NCBI RefSeq assembly: GCF_000400715.1
Contig: NZ_KE007348.1
Coordinates: 16,299-80,298 of the forward strand
DNA length: 64,000 bases
Direction of reading: 5' to 3'
Source: Acinetobacter genomosp. 15BJ
GTDB lineage: Bacteria > Pseudomonadota > Gammaproteobacteria > Pseudomonadales > Moraxellaceae
Shown: positions 48,597 to 57,676 of the stretch, one piece after another
How positions within the stretch are numbered: the first letter of the stretch is position 1
Layout of the letters: each line of letters opens with the position of its first letter
Made by a program: the position numbers and the translations under genes
Notes under the pieces: generated by a model
What the model was told of the DNA's origin: nothing
What the model saw: only the letters and a program-made list of their open reading frames with translations
Database searches by the model: none

Positions 48597-51467
48597 ATGT
48601 ATAAAAAAGACAAACAGGGAATCGTCATTGTTTTAATTGCGCTGACTGTATTGCTCGCTTGTGCAATTGCCTTTAAATGGCAAGGCACGATTGTCGCAGC
48701 TGCAATCGGCCTGACCGTTGTAATTGTGCACATTCTGTCTGAAATTCATCAGCGTTTGCTTCAACTAGAGCAAGCAGCACCGAGCTATTTTGCATTAGGG
48801 GCTGGTATTGGTGTACAAAAAACTGTGATATATGCTGCGGCACTCGTCGCATTATTTGCCTATGCCAATACATGGATGTGGTTGGCGGGTGGCGCTTTAT
48901 TGGTATTGTTGTTGTGTTTGATCCAAACCATCAGTGCTTTTCAAACTCGATTACTGCATTTAGAGCAGGTTGCAACACAATCACTCAATCCAGATATTTC
49001 TATTCAACCACAACAACAGACCTCAAGCATTGGTCAATCTACTGAATTGGTTGAAACGACAGCTTCAAACTCTGTAATTGTGGAACAGCAGCAGCCAGCT
49101 TGGATGCAGGCTAGAACTGAATCAGTTCAAAGACCAATACTTGAGAACTCTACCTCTGCTGCTCATCCTTCTTCTGAATCCAAACAGCCAGCTTGGTGGC
49201 AACCTGCACTCGATTGGATGATACATGGCAATCCAATTTTACGTGTTGCCGTCGCGGTACTTATGGTTGGGGTGGTGTTGTTATTGCGTTTTGCCAGTGA
49301 GCATTGGCAACTCAGTCTAGGCGTGAAACTGGGCTTTATTGCGATTGCTGGGATTGCGACTACTGTTGCAGGTTATTTACTGCAAAAGAAAAATCAATTA
49401 TTTGCGGTGGCTCTACAAGGCGTCGGTTTAGCGGTGGTTTTTTTAACCCTGATCTTCTCGCATCATTTCGCCGTCATTGCCAGCTTAAGTACCGCTAGTA
49501 TTCTATTTGTGATTTTATTATTGGCGACCGTTTATTTAAGTTTAAAGCAACAAGCCTTATATTTAGCCATGCTGGCTTTAACCATGGCTTATCTCGCGCC
49601 CTTGGTAATTCCACACAACCATCCGGATGTGATTTTCTTATTTAGTTATTACTTTGTCATTAACTTGGCCGTAGCTGCATTAAACTTTATTCAACCTTGG
49701 AAAATCCTGCATCAAATTGCCTTCTTCGCCACCATGTTTATTGGTGGTTCGACTATCGGGATTTATGCAAAAACTGCACAGTTTGATACCTTGGATATCA
49801 TTCTCTGGTTGCATATGGCGTTATTTATCTGGCTGAGTATCCGTTATAGCCAGCTGATGTTACGTGCTCAGAATGAGCAACAACAAACAGCTCAGACCTC
49901 TGAGCGTTTACAACCGATTTTAGATGTTGGCTTGATCTTTAGTGTGCCTGTACTGGGCTTTTCGCTACATGCCTATTTAATGCATAACTCGACCTCAGCA
50001 CTCACTTGGGGGGCAGTTGCACTTGCGGTTGTTTATATTAGTTTAAATATTTGGATTAAGCGTCAGCATCCACAACTTTCAATTTTGGCAAAAAGCTTTT
50101 TCATTCTTGCAGTGGTCTTCGTTGCATTGATTTTCCCACTGGCCAAAGGGGCACATTGGACTTCAACAGGCTGGGTGATTCAGGGAACGGCATTGATTGT
50201 CTGGGGCGTGACCGAGCGTTACCGATTAAGTCGCTATGTTGGTGTGGCGTTGGTGTTATTAAGTTCGGTGGCGCTGCTGTTCCAAGTTTGGTCAAACGAT
50301 CATTTCCCAATTTTAAGTACCGCGATTTTTGCACTTGCTCAATTTATTTCTGCTTTTTACTTATTGCATTATCAAGAGGTCGAGAAGTATTTCAGTGCAC
50401 GCATGTTGAGTGGGGTTTTTCTGGTACTTGGTTTGTATTCAGGCGCGATTGCTGCTGTTGAGTTGATGCAATGGCAACAATATGGACTGAGTCCCTATCT
50501 TGCTATTGCTGCAATATTATTGGCATTGTTTAGTCTGGCGGTGCATGTTAAATCGCGATTACAGTGGGGCAATGTGCAGCTCATCTTGTTGGGAGCTTTG
50601 TTGGCTTTACTTTATGGCGAAAGTTTTGCTCAACATGTGTATATCGTTTGGCACTGGTCAAGTCGCTTAGATCAAGTGATGTTTGCAGTAGCATCAATTA
50701 CGATTACTTTAATCCTGACTCGCTTGAGTGCTTACACATCTAAAGCAGCTGTTATGCTGTGGTCTGGGTTGCTTTGGCTCAGCCTTGCCAGTATTGGTTT
50801 GGCTATTTTTCCAATTATGCCAATTGCAGCACTTGCGATTATTCCTGCCATGTACAGTCTTTGGTTATTTACATCAAATAAAACTGAGTTGCTGCATCAG
50901 TTGCCAATCTGGTGTTTAACGCTATTCTGGCTGGTATTGGTCAGTCTAGATCCATATTCAGCGGAACAATATTATTTTATACCACTGCTTAATCTGACAG
51001 ATATTCTCTCTTTAATGATGTTCTTCGGTCTGATCTGGATTATTTATCATCATGACTTTAGTACAGAGCGTTCGATTGAGTGGGGCTTTAAAGTCGCCAC
51101 GATTTTGATTGGCCTATTGGTGCTAAGCAGTGTGGTGGTGCGAGCCATGCATCATTATTTGGGAACACCATTCTGGAGCGTAGCAATTTGGTCGAATGGT
51201 GATGTGCAACTCAGTTTGACACTATTGTGGGTGATATTGGCCTTCGTTCTAATGACCTTTTCCAGCCGCCGCCACATCCGACAAATCTGGTTTGTCGGTG
51301 CGGCCTTGTTAGCGATTGTCGTAGCGAAACTGTTGTTGTTGGATTTATCGCAAAGTGGCACCTTAACTCGCGTGATTTCATTTATTGGTTCGGGAGCTGT
51401 GATGCTGGTCATTGCATATCTGGCACCTTTACCCCCTGCGATAGAACAGACTCAGAAAGAGAGTTAA
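48597..51467 (+). CDS. Large polytopic membrane protein, DUF2339 family
   Basis: 956 residues. Two N-terminal hydrophobic segments, a soluble Q/S-rich stretch (about 110-200), then some two dozen hydrophobic segments filling the rest. PAWWQPALDWMIHGNPILRVAVAVLMVGVVLLLRFASEHW marks the start of the DUF2339 region. Function is not known for the family. It is convergent with an MscS-type channel; both stop codons lie in one palindrome (51453-51478) and both proteins end in QKES. Confidence 0.85.
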   Translation: MYKKDKQGIVIVLIALTVLLACAIAFKWQGTIVAAAIGLTVVIVHILSEIHQRLLQLEQAAPSYFALGAGIGVQKTVIYAAALVALFAYANTWMWLAGGALLVLLLCLIQTISAFQTRLLHLEQVATQSLNPDISIQPQQQTSSIGQSTELVETTASNSVIVEQQQPAWMQARTESVQRPILENSTSAAHPSSESKQPAWWQPALDWMIHGNPILRVAVAVLMVGVVLLLRFASEHWQLSLGVKLGFIAIAGIATTVAGYLLQKKNQLFAVALQGVGLAVVFLTLIFSHHFAVIASLSTASILFVILLLATVYLSLKQQALYLAMLALTMAYLAPLVIPHNHPDVIFLFSYYFVINLAVAALNFIQPWKILHQIAFFATMFIGGSTIGIYAKTAQFDTLDIILWLHMALFIWLSIRYSQLMLRAQNEQQQTAQTSERLQPILDVGLIFSVPVLGFSLHAYLMHNSTSALTWGAVALAVVYISLNIWIKRQHPQLSILAKSFFILAVVFVALIFPLAKGAHWTSTGWVIQGTALIVWGVTERYRLSRYVGVALVLLSSVALLFQVWSNDHFPILSTAIFALAQFISAFYLLHYQEVEKYFSARMLSGVFLVLGLYSGAIAAVELMQWQQYGLSPYLAIAAILLALFSLAVHVKSRLQWGNVQLILLGALLALLYGESFAQHVYIVWHWSSRLDQVMFAVASITITLILTRLSAYTSKAAVMLWSGLLWLSLASIGLAIFPIMPIAALAIIPAMYSLWLFTSNKTELLHQLPIWCLTLFWLVLVSLDPYSAEQYYFIPLLNLTDILSLMMFFGLIWIIYHHDFSTERSIEWGFKVATILIGLLVLSSVVVRAMHHYLGTPFWSVAIWSNGDVQLSLTLLWVILAFVLMTFSSRRHIRQIWFVGAALLAIVVAKLLLLDLSQSGTLTRVISFIGSGAVMLVIAYLAPLPPAIEQTQKES

Positions 51468-51478
51468 CTCTCTTTCTG
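51453..51478. terminator. Perfect 26-bp palindrome holding both stop codons
   Basis: CAGAAAGAGAGTT is followed by its exact reverse complement, centred on TTAA at 51464-51467. That TTAA supplies the TAA stop of both convergent genes. As RNA it makes an 11-bp stem with a TTAA loop; the plus strand continues TTCTTTTCT, weakly U-rich. Confidence 0.85.
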
Positions 51479-52381
51479 TTCTTTTCTAAGTTCTTTCTGA
51501 TTGGCATATTGATCAACTTCATCATTCTCTAAGGGTAGAGGTCGATCAATCAGGCCCATTTTTGGTACAGGAATTTCAATCTCATTTTCCAAAAAGCCAT
51601 TACGGATACGTTCCTGCATTTCATCGCGCACTTTGAGTGAGTTTTCCTGACGACACCATACGGCAAATAACAGTTCAATCGATGATTCTCTAAAAGCCGT
51701 CACTGTGACCGTGGCTTTAGGATCATCCATCACCAACGGGTATTTGGCCGCCACTTCTAACAGAACATGTCGCACTTTAATAATATCTTCGTGAAAGTTA
51801 ATCGCCAAGGTGATTGGAATACGCCGTATCGGGTATTTGGATAAGTTCATCACAGGGGTTCGGATCAGTTGTTCATTCGGCAAACGAATATAAACATTGT
51901 CGAGTGTAAGCAATTTAACCGAGAGCAAATCAATTGAAATCACCTCACCTTCGATAGTCTGACCCCGAATGAGGGTAATTTGAATGGTATCACCGACTTC
52001 AAATGAGCCTTCACCAATCAAAAATAAACCACTGATCAAATTGCTGGCAGAGGTTTGTGAGGCAAAACCTAAGGCAACGGTTAAGATCCCGGCTGCACCT
52101 AAAAACACACTGAGCTTAAAGCCGGCTTCTCTCAGGCTGGTCATAATGAATAGCAAGAAGATGAAGTAAAAAATACCCCGACGCCATAGCAGGCGCTGAT
52201 GCGCATTAAAGCGGCTGCCTACCGTGCGAATAAAGGCATTTGAAACCAAACGTGCAATCAGAAAGCCGATGAAACACAAAATAATGGCGACCACGATTTC
52301 ACTGAGTCGCTCAAAGTTAATGTTGGTGAAAACACTTGTCAGGCTGCCGGCAACATCTTTTGGAATATTCGAATTTGGCAT
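51464..52381 (-). CDS. MscS-family mechanosensitive ion channel
   Basis: 305 residues. Three N-terminal membrane segments, the last being the pore helix region FLGAAGILTVALGFASQTSASNLISGLFLI, then the beta domain FEVGDTIQI and RLPNEQLIRTPVMNLSKYPIRR. It should open under membrane tension to release ions or osmolytes. It follows the 273-aa protein by only 9 bp, so they form one unit. The stop overlaps that of the DUF2339 gene. Confidence 0.9.
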   Translation of the reverse strand: MPNSNIPKDVAGSLTSVFTNINFERLSEIVVAIILCFIGFLIARLVSNAFIRTVGSRFNAHQRLLWRRGIFYFIFLLFIMTSLREAGFKLSVFLGAAGILTVALGFASQTSASNLISGLFLIGEGSFEVGDTIQITLIRGQTIEGEVISIDLLSVKLLTLDNVYIRLPNEQLIRTPVMNLSKYPIRRIPITLAINFHEDIIKVRHVLLEVAAKYPLVMDDPKATVTVTAFRESSIELLFAVWCRQENSLKVRDEMQERIRNGFLENEIEIPVPKMGLIDRPLPLENDEVDQYANQKELRKEQKES

Positions 52382-52390
52382 CGCGACCCC

Positions 52391-53212
52391 TTAAAAAAAT
52401 GAATCAAACATATTGAATAAAGTACTGCCAGGTGCACGAGGGGGATGCACATAGGTGACTTCACCCGCTTGGGTTGGGGTCTTATTTTCAATACGAATAC
52501 GTGCGGGATGATCTGTCCCTTCGTAATAGACTTTGATTTGTGAAGTCCATAAACGGCCTGTACTTTCACTATAAAATAAAGGCAACGCAGGGACGGGGAC
52601 ATTCATACGGTCAAAACGCAATTGGTGATGACTGGTATTGTGGAACTCAATTGGAGTCACCGCACGGAAAGCACGTGGTTTGAGTAGATTCAAATCAATA
52701 CGGCCATCTACAGAAGTTGCGTAGCAGATCTCACCATTTTGTGGGTCTTTACCAAACCAAGTGTCTTTCGGTTGAATCACGGGAATATCAAATAAAGGCT
52801 CAGAAAGACCGTCAACCAAACCTGCAATCCACAAGGGTGTACTGATATATAAGGTTCCACGCTGGCCGGCAGGAATATAAATCGGATCAACGGGTCGAAT
52901 CACCACTGAGCGATCCGCCAAGCGAGGCATCAAATGAAAGATGCCATTGGTTTTATGAAACATATAACGTTCAATTTTTGCAGGAGGTGGCATGGCAAAT
53001 TCAATATCATTCAATATTCGCCACTGCTGCTCGTAGTCATACTGAAATTGAGGGCGATGATATTCCAAACGCCACTCTTTGATGCCGCGAGTGAGACGAA
53101 AGAGCAATGAACCGAATTGCCACGCTTTGGCCTGTTGAATTTCGAATTGTTGTTCGCCCCACCATTTCAAAGTGTCAGAATGGGGAGCTTGATATTGATT
53201 ATTTTGAGACAA
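52391..53212 (-). CDS. Conserved protein paired with MscS channel (DUF432-like)
   Basis: 273 residues, no signal or membrane segment. Likely beta-rich: RYMFHKTNGIFHLMPRLADRSVVIRPVDPIYIPAGQRGTLYISTPLW, SVDGRIDLNLLKPRAF, HHQLRFDRMNVPVPALPLFYS. From memory the DUF432 family sits beside small mechanosensitive channels in other bacteria, which fits here. Biochemical role unknown. First gene of a two-gene unit, divergent from gspE. Confidence 0.7.
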   Translation of the reverse strand: MSQNNQYQAPHSDTLKWWGEQQFEIQQAKAWQFGSLLFRLTRGIKEWRLEYHRPQFQYDYEQQWRILNDIEFAMPPPAKIERYMFHKTNGIFHLMPRLADRSVVIRPVDPIYIPAGQRGTLYISTPLWIAGLVDGLSEPLFDIPVIQPKDTWFGKDPQNGEICYATSVDGRIDLNLLKPRAFRAVTPIEFHNTSHHQLRFDRMNVPVPALPLFYSESTGRLWTSQIKVYYEGTDHPARIRIENKTPTQAGEVTYVHPPRAPGSTLFNMFDSFF

Positions 53213-53305
53213 GATGCAAAATTCCTGTGTGAGTATGCTAAACAGACTTCACGCTGTAATCTGCTTAGAGTACACTCAATACTTTCTCTTATCATTATTT
53301 GTGTG

Positions 53306-54796
53306 ATGCAAATACTTAAACAAATACAAATTCCTTATAGTTTTGCTAAACGACATGGCGTTTTGTTACGTTATGAAGGTGATCAAGTTTTTATTGTACG
53401 ACGCAAGGACACCGCGCGTATTGCTTTGCAGGAAGCTCGTCGAATTTTGGGGAAATCCGCTCACGATCAATTGTGTACTGATCAAGAGTTTCATGCCTTA
53501 CTGAGTTCTAGCTATGCAGGGGATACTGGTGAGTCGCAACAAGTTGCGGCAGGTCTAGAAGATCATCCAGATTTATTGAGTTTGGCGGATCAAGTACCTG
53601 AAGCTGAAGACTTGATGGATCAGGAAGATGATGCCCCGATTGTCCGTCTAATCAATGCTTTACTGTCTGAAGCGATTCGTGTCAGTGCCTCTGATATTCA
53701 TATCGAAGCTTTTGAGAAAAAGCTTTCTGTACGATTACGTGTCGATGGTCAACTACGTGAAATTGTCCAGCCACGCCGTGAATTAGCACCATTATTGGTG
53801 TCACGTATCAAAGTCATGGCGAAACTGGATATCGCGGAAAAGCGTGTTCCACAAGATGGCCGTATTTCATTACGTCTCGCAGGGCGTGAAGTGGATGTCC
53901 GTGTCTCAACTTTACCGTCTTCGCATGGCGAACGTGTGGTCATGCGTTTGCTGGACAAGCAAGCGGGACGCTTAAACATGACTCATTTAGGCTTGATGCA
54001 AAATGACTATGATCGTTTAACGCAACTGGTTCATCGACCACATGGCATTATCTTGGTAACTGGTCCAACAGGTTCAGGTAAAACCACCACCTTGTATGCA
54101 GCATTGTCAGATTTGAATGACCATACTCGTAACATTTTGACTGCCGAAGATCCGATCGAATATCAATTGGAAGGCATTGGTCAAACACAGGTCAATACCA
54201 AAGTGGATATGACCTTTGCGCGTGCGTTAAAAGCGATGTTGCGTCAAGACCCAGATGTGGTGATGGTCGGTGAGATTCGTGACTTGGAAACTGCGGAAAT
54301 TGCAGTACAAGCCTCTTTGACAGGTCACTTGGTGTTATCCACCCTGCATACCAATACTGCGATAGGAGCCGTGACGCGTTTAAAAGATATGGGGATCGAG
54401 CCTTTCTTATTGGCGAGTTCCTTGATCGGTGTGATTGCGCAGCGTCTGGTTCGTACTTTATGCCCACATTGTGTCACGTGGCGTAAGGCCGATGATTTTG
54501 AGCGACAAGTATTTCAGCATCTCAAAGTTGATGAACATATGGAATTGCCTGAACCACATGGTTGTGAAAAATGTTCACATGTTGGTTTTAGTGGACGTAC
54601 GGCAATTTATGAAATTGTACCAGTCGATGAGTCGATGCGCCGTTTGATTCATGGCAATGCGGCTGAGTATGAGTTGGAAAATCATGCGCGTCGTTATGCA
54701 GCTTCGATTCGTGATGATGGTTTATTAAAGGTCTTAGCTGGAAAAACCACATTAGAAGAAGTGCTTCGTGTAACCAATGAAGCTGCCGAAGAATAA
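53306..54796 (+). CDS. gspE: Type II secretion system ATPase GspE
   Basis: 496 residues from ATG 53306; upstream in-frame residues back to 53117 overlap the divergent gene and look non-coding. The N-terminal domain is followed by SEAIRVSASDIHIEAF. Walker A GPTGSGKTT starts at 253, the Asp box is LTAEDPIEYQLEGIGQTQVN, Walker B is DPDVVMVGEIRDLETAEIA, and a zinc site uses C386, C389, C420 and C423. It powers pseudopilus assembly. No other gsp gene is nearby, consistent with scattered T2SS genes in Acinetobacter. A PilB-like ATPase is less likely given length and zinc motif. Confidence 0.88.
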   Translation: MQILKQIQIPYSFAKRHGVLLRYEGDQVFIVRRKDTARIALQEARRILGKSAHDQLCTDQEFHALLSSSYAGDTGESQQVAAGLEDHPDLLSLADQVPEAEDLMDQEDDAPIVRLINALLSEAIRVSASDIHIEAFEKKLSVRLRVDGQLREIVQPRRELAPLLVSRIKVMAKLDIAEKRVPQDGRISLRLAGREVDVRVSTLPSSHGERVVMRLLDKQAGRLNMTHLGLMQNDYDRLTQLVHRPHGIILVTGPTGSGKTTTLYAALSDLNDHTRNILTAEDPIEYQLEGIGQTQVNTKVDMTFARALKAMLRQDPDVVMVGEIRDLETAEIAVQASLTGHLVLSTLHTNTAIGAVTRLKDMGIEPFLLASSLIGVIAQRLVRTLCPHCVTWRKADDFERQVFQHLKVDEHMELPEPHGCEKCSHVGFSGRTAIYEIVPVDESMRRLIHGNAAEYELENHARRYAASIRDDGLLKVLAGKTTLEEVLRVTNEAAEE

Positions 54797-54810
54797 ATAA
54801 ACCTATACAT

Positions 54811-54843
54811 AAAAAACAGCATGGTTATCCATGCTGTTTTTTT
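54811..54843 (+). terminator. Terminator after gspE
   Basis: AAACAGCATGG and CCATGCTGTTT with a TTAT loop, A-tract before and T7 after. It also faces the convergent ohr gene. Confidence 0.92.
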
Positions 54844-54861
54844 ATTGGGAAAGCTGAATGT

Positions 54862-55296
54862 TTATTCAGTCGTCACAATATTAAAGTTCACATCAATATT
54901 GTTACGTGTTGCATTTGAATAAGGGCAAACGATATGTGCAGCAGCAACCAATTGTTCTGCTTCTGCTTGTTCCATTCCAACTAAATAAACATTGAGTGTT
55001 ACTTCGATACCAAAACCATTTGGAATCGGGCCAATGCCGACTTCGCCTTCAACATACGCATCTTTAGTAATCTTAAATTTATCACGGTTGGCAACAAACT
55101 TCATTGCACCTAAGAAACATGCAGAATAACCAGCAGCAAACAATTGCTCTGGATTAGTGACTGCACCACCAGCGCCACCCATTTCTTTTGGTACACCTAA
55201 TTGAACATCTAAAACACCGTCAGAAGAAGTTGCACGGCCATCACGACCACCTGTTGCTTTCGCTTTTGCACGATAAACGACTTGTTCTAAAGACAT
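54862..55296 (-). CDS. ohr: Organic hydroperoxide resistance protein Ohr
   Basis: OsmC/Ohr family, 144 residues. It reduces organic peroxides with two cysteines, C60 in GYSACFLGA and C124 in [11 protein letters not shown], recycled through lipoyl proteins. R19 near GGRDGRA is the partner arginine. The VCPYSNATR form marks Ohr rather than OsmC. No OhrR regulator gene is adjacent. Confidence 0.95.
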   Translation of the reverse strand: MSLEQVVYRAKAKATGGRDGRATSSDGVLDVQLGVPKEMGGAGGAVTNPEQLFAAGYSACFLGAMKFVANRDKFKITKDAYVEGEVGIGPIPNGFGIEVTLNVYLVGMEQAEAEQLVAAAHIVCPYSNATRNNIDVNFNIVTTE

Positions 55297-55561
55297 GATA
55301 ATTATCCCTGAATATTATTGAATGCAATTTGATCGTACTGGATCTAAATTAAAATACAAGTCAGCAAACGTTATAGATCCTGCCATCTTTAGTTGTTATA
55401 CGTGTAGGGAAGTTTTTATGTTTTATAGGTGTTTTTATTTATGAGCAAGGGGAGTGGTCGGTTGTGCATTTGATATGAATGTAAGTGCTAATTGCTTGGA
55501 TCGTGAAGATTCGCGACTAGGAGCAATAAATTGGTCTAGAGAATCGTTTTTATTGTTTAAC
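55297..55561. other. Gap upstream of ohr
   Basis: No credible gene on either strand. It carries the ohr promoter on the minus strand; I found no recognisable operator. Confidence 0.55.
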
Positions 55562-55594
55562 CAAAACAAAAAGCATAAGTGATGAGACTTATGC
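55562..55594 (-). terminator. Terminator of the 120-aa secreted protein gene
   Basis: GCATAAGT (55573-55580) and ACTTATGC (55587-55594) form an exact 8-bp stem. Read on the minus strand it is followed by TTTTTGTTTT. Confidence 0.82.
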
Positions 55595-55625
55595 CAAATG
55601 CTAGACCATAAATTTGATGTATCAA

Positions 55626-55988
55626 TTACCAGAGATCGGCAATTTTTTTCATAAGACGGGCACGATAACGTGCTGTCGGGTTGCTGAGATTGTTTTGAGC
55701 TTCAAGTTCAAAATGTTGCTGCCATGCTTTGATCATTTCTAGGGTTGTGCCTTTTTGTTTAATGACCATAACGTCTTCACGTTGAATATTGTCTAATCTC
55801 TGCCTTGCACCTTCAGCACCTGTTCCCCAACCAATGATCCATTGCCCAAAAGCATTCAGCGATAAATTTTGTGGCGTAGACAAAACACGAGATGATTGAG
55901 TTGATTCATCACCATCTACATCTACAGATGTCGCGTGAAGTTGTACAGCAGTCCCCAAAAAAAAGAAAATAACAATAAATCTAAACAT
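55626..55988 (-). CDS. Small secreted protein of unknown function
   Basis: 120 residues. The N-terminus MFRFIVIFFFLGTAVQLHA is a likely signal peptide, cut after A19. The mature part has NAFGQWIIGWGTGAEGARQRL and a helix with MIKAWQQHFELEAQNNL, ending RARLMKKIADLW. Lengths and pattern do not match a family I know. Single gene with its own terminator. Confidence 0.7.
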   Translation of the reverse strand: MFRFIVIFFFLGTAVQLHATSVDVDGDESTQSSRVLSTPQNLSLNAFGQWIIGWGTGAEGARQRLDNIQREDVMVIKQKGTTLEMIKAWQQHFELEAQNNLSNPTARYRARLMKKIADLW

Positions 55989-56199
55989 GAATAAAGCTTA
56001 ATAAGAATTAACGGATAATGTTACATCATAGCTAGCCTAAAGTTGGCTGACTTTGTTCTACTATGATCAATAATTTGTATTAAATCATGATTCTATACAT
56101 CAGGCATTTATAAAAGTTGATCATTGCAGTCAGATTGATCTTGGGTGGTTGTATTTTGTACAGTGGTGCGTTGAAATTGGTATAAAGATGAAGATGGAA

Positions 56200-57024
56200 T
56201 TAATAGGCAATAATCTTACGATGTTGCATTAACGGCATTGCAAGACGAAGTTTGTTTTGTATCTCAAGGTCAAATTCACTAGTGATTAGGCCGTATCCTT
56301 CAGTTTCAACGCTTTGCAGCAATTGGCCACGGCTATCTGCAATGCCTGCATGTCCCCATGTTTGACGTTGTTCACCATGCCAACCTTGTTGTGCAGCACC
56401 TAAGACATAGCACTGGCTGTCCATGGCTCGTGCTTGTAGCAATAATTGCCAGTGGAGCTGACCTGTGGTGTAAGTAAAAGCCGCAGGAGCAGTAAGAATA
56501 TCTGCACGTTGTTGACGTAAGCTTAAAGCAAGTTCAGGGAAACGTAAGTCATAGCAGACCATCAGACCAATATTGCCAAAAGGTGTTTTTGCGACAACCA
56601 CTTGATCGCCAGGTTCAAAGAATTTAGATTCTTGATAACCACCTACAGCATCACCGACTTGTACATCAAACAAGTGGATTTTGTCATAACGTGCTTCAGT
56701 CCCTTCAGGGCTAATGCATAAGCTAACAGTGCGAACACGGCCATCTTGAATGATCGAGCCATCTGGACGGAAAGGGCATGGGAGTGTACCTGCAACAATC
56801 CAGATTTGATAACGATGTGCCAATTGTTCTAGACGTGCTTGAATTGCTTCGAATTGTGCTGCGGTTTCACGCTGCTTACCCGCAGCAAAGCAAACAAAAT
56901 TCTCTGGAAAAACAATCAGCTCAGCACCTTGAGCCTTACTTTGTTGAAGTAATGATTCGATGACATCGAAGTTTACTTCAATGTCGTTTTGAGAATTCAT
57001 CTGTGCAACAGAAAGTAAGGTCAT
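56200..57024 (-). CDS. Carbon-nitrogen hydrolase (Nit1/Nit2-like amidase)
   Basis: Nitrilase superfamily, 274 residues. The catalytic triad is E41 in VFPENFV, K115 in RYDKIHLFD and C157 in MVCYDLRFPE. The overall pattern matches the Nit/YafV-like branch that repairs deaminated glutathione or hydrolyses omega-amides. It lies 28 bp after the gigB-like gene and may share its transcript. Confidence 0.88.
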   Translation of the reverse strand: MTLLSVAQMNSQNDIEVNFDVIESLLQQSKAQGAELIVFPENFVCFAAGKQRETAAQFEAIQARLEQLAHRYQIWIVAGTLPCPFRPDGSIIQDGRVRTVSLCISPEGTEARYDKIHLFDVQVGDAVGGYQESKFFEPGDQVVVAKTPFGNIGLMVCYDLRFPELALSLRQQRADILTAPAAFTYTTGQLHWQLLLQARAMDSQCYVLGAAQQGWHGEQRQTWGHAGIADSRGQLLQSVETEGYGLITSEFDLEIQNKLRLAMPLMQHRKIIAY

Positions 57025-57052
57025 AGGGAGATCACGATACTGAGTTTAACGA

Positions 57053-57574
57053 TCAAGCGTTTTGTTTTTGTACGTCGAGATTTAAGCAATCTTGCTCTTT
57101 TTGCAATTGCTTAACCAGTGGTTCAAACATATTTTGGTTATTTTCGTTCAAGTGCATCAGTGTTTTGTGTGCGTCGAGCACTGTATTAAGCATTGCGCTA
57201 TGCGTGACTTGCTCTTCTGTGAGTTCCAAAGTACATACACTTGGATCACCACAGTAGTTTAAAATCACAAATACTTGCCCGAGCCCCATGCTATTGGCCA
57301 AGGTAGTAATGTCTGGATTTGTCGAGAGCATAACGGCTTGTATGTGATGAACTTGCTTAAGCTTTAAACCTAGTTTTGCCAATATACCTAAAACAGTACT
57401 GTCAATAAACGTGGTTTCGGTTAAGTCAACGATTGCACCAACAACATTTTGCTGTTGTTCAATTCGATTGAGTAGTTTGTCTAGACTTATACAAGAGTGA
57501 GCACGCACTTCGCCAATAAGCTTGAAAATATGCGTTCCGTTCAAACTTGCATATTCAACATGACCTGTTGACAT
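57053..57574 (-). CDS. gigB: STAS anti-sigma-factor antagonist, GigB-like
   Basis: 173 residues. STAS domain (about 1-110) with VDLTETTFIDSTVLGILAKLG; S59 is in the D-S-T position of the phosphoserine site of SpoIIAA-like proteins. The C-terminal 60 residues are helical and charged. It follows the PP2C phosphatase gene, which should dephosphorylate it in a partner switch. From memory, GigA/GigB of A. baumannii is such a pair and controls stress tolerance and virulence; the gene name rests on this resemblance. No cognate anti-sigma kinase is adjacent. Confidence 0.75.
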   Translation of the reverse strand: MSTGHVEYASLNGTHIFKLIGEVRAHSCISLDKLLNRIEQQQNVVGAIVDLTETTFIDSTVLGILAKLGLKLKQVHHIQAVMLSTNPDITTLANSMGLGQVFVILNYCGDPSVCTLELTEEQVTHSAMLNTVLDAHKTLMHLNENNQNMFEPLVKQLQKEQDCLNLDVQKQNA

Positions 57575-57676
57575 ATAAATGCCATTTTCAGAGAAAGGAT
57601 ATCAAATTATCCCATAGTGATATTGGAGACACAAGTGGTTGAGGGGTGTGATTTAATTAAGATATTGATTTTACTG

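Noticed and set aside
53117..53305. N-terminal extension of gspE
   Set aside because: It overlaps the divergent gene, and family likeness begins at the ATG at 53306.
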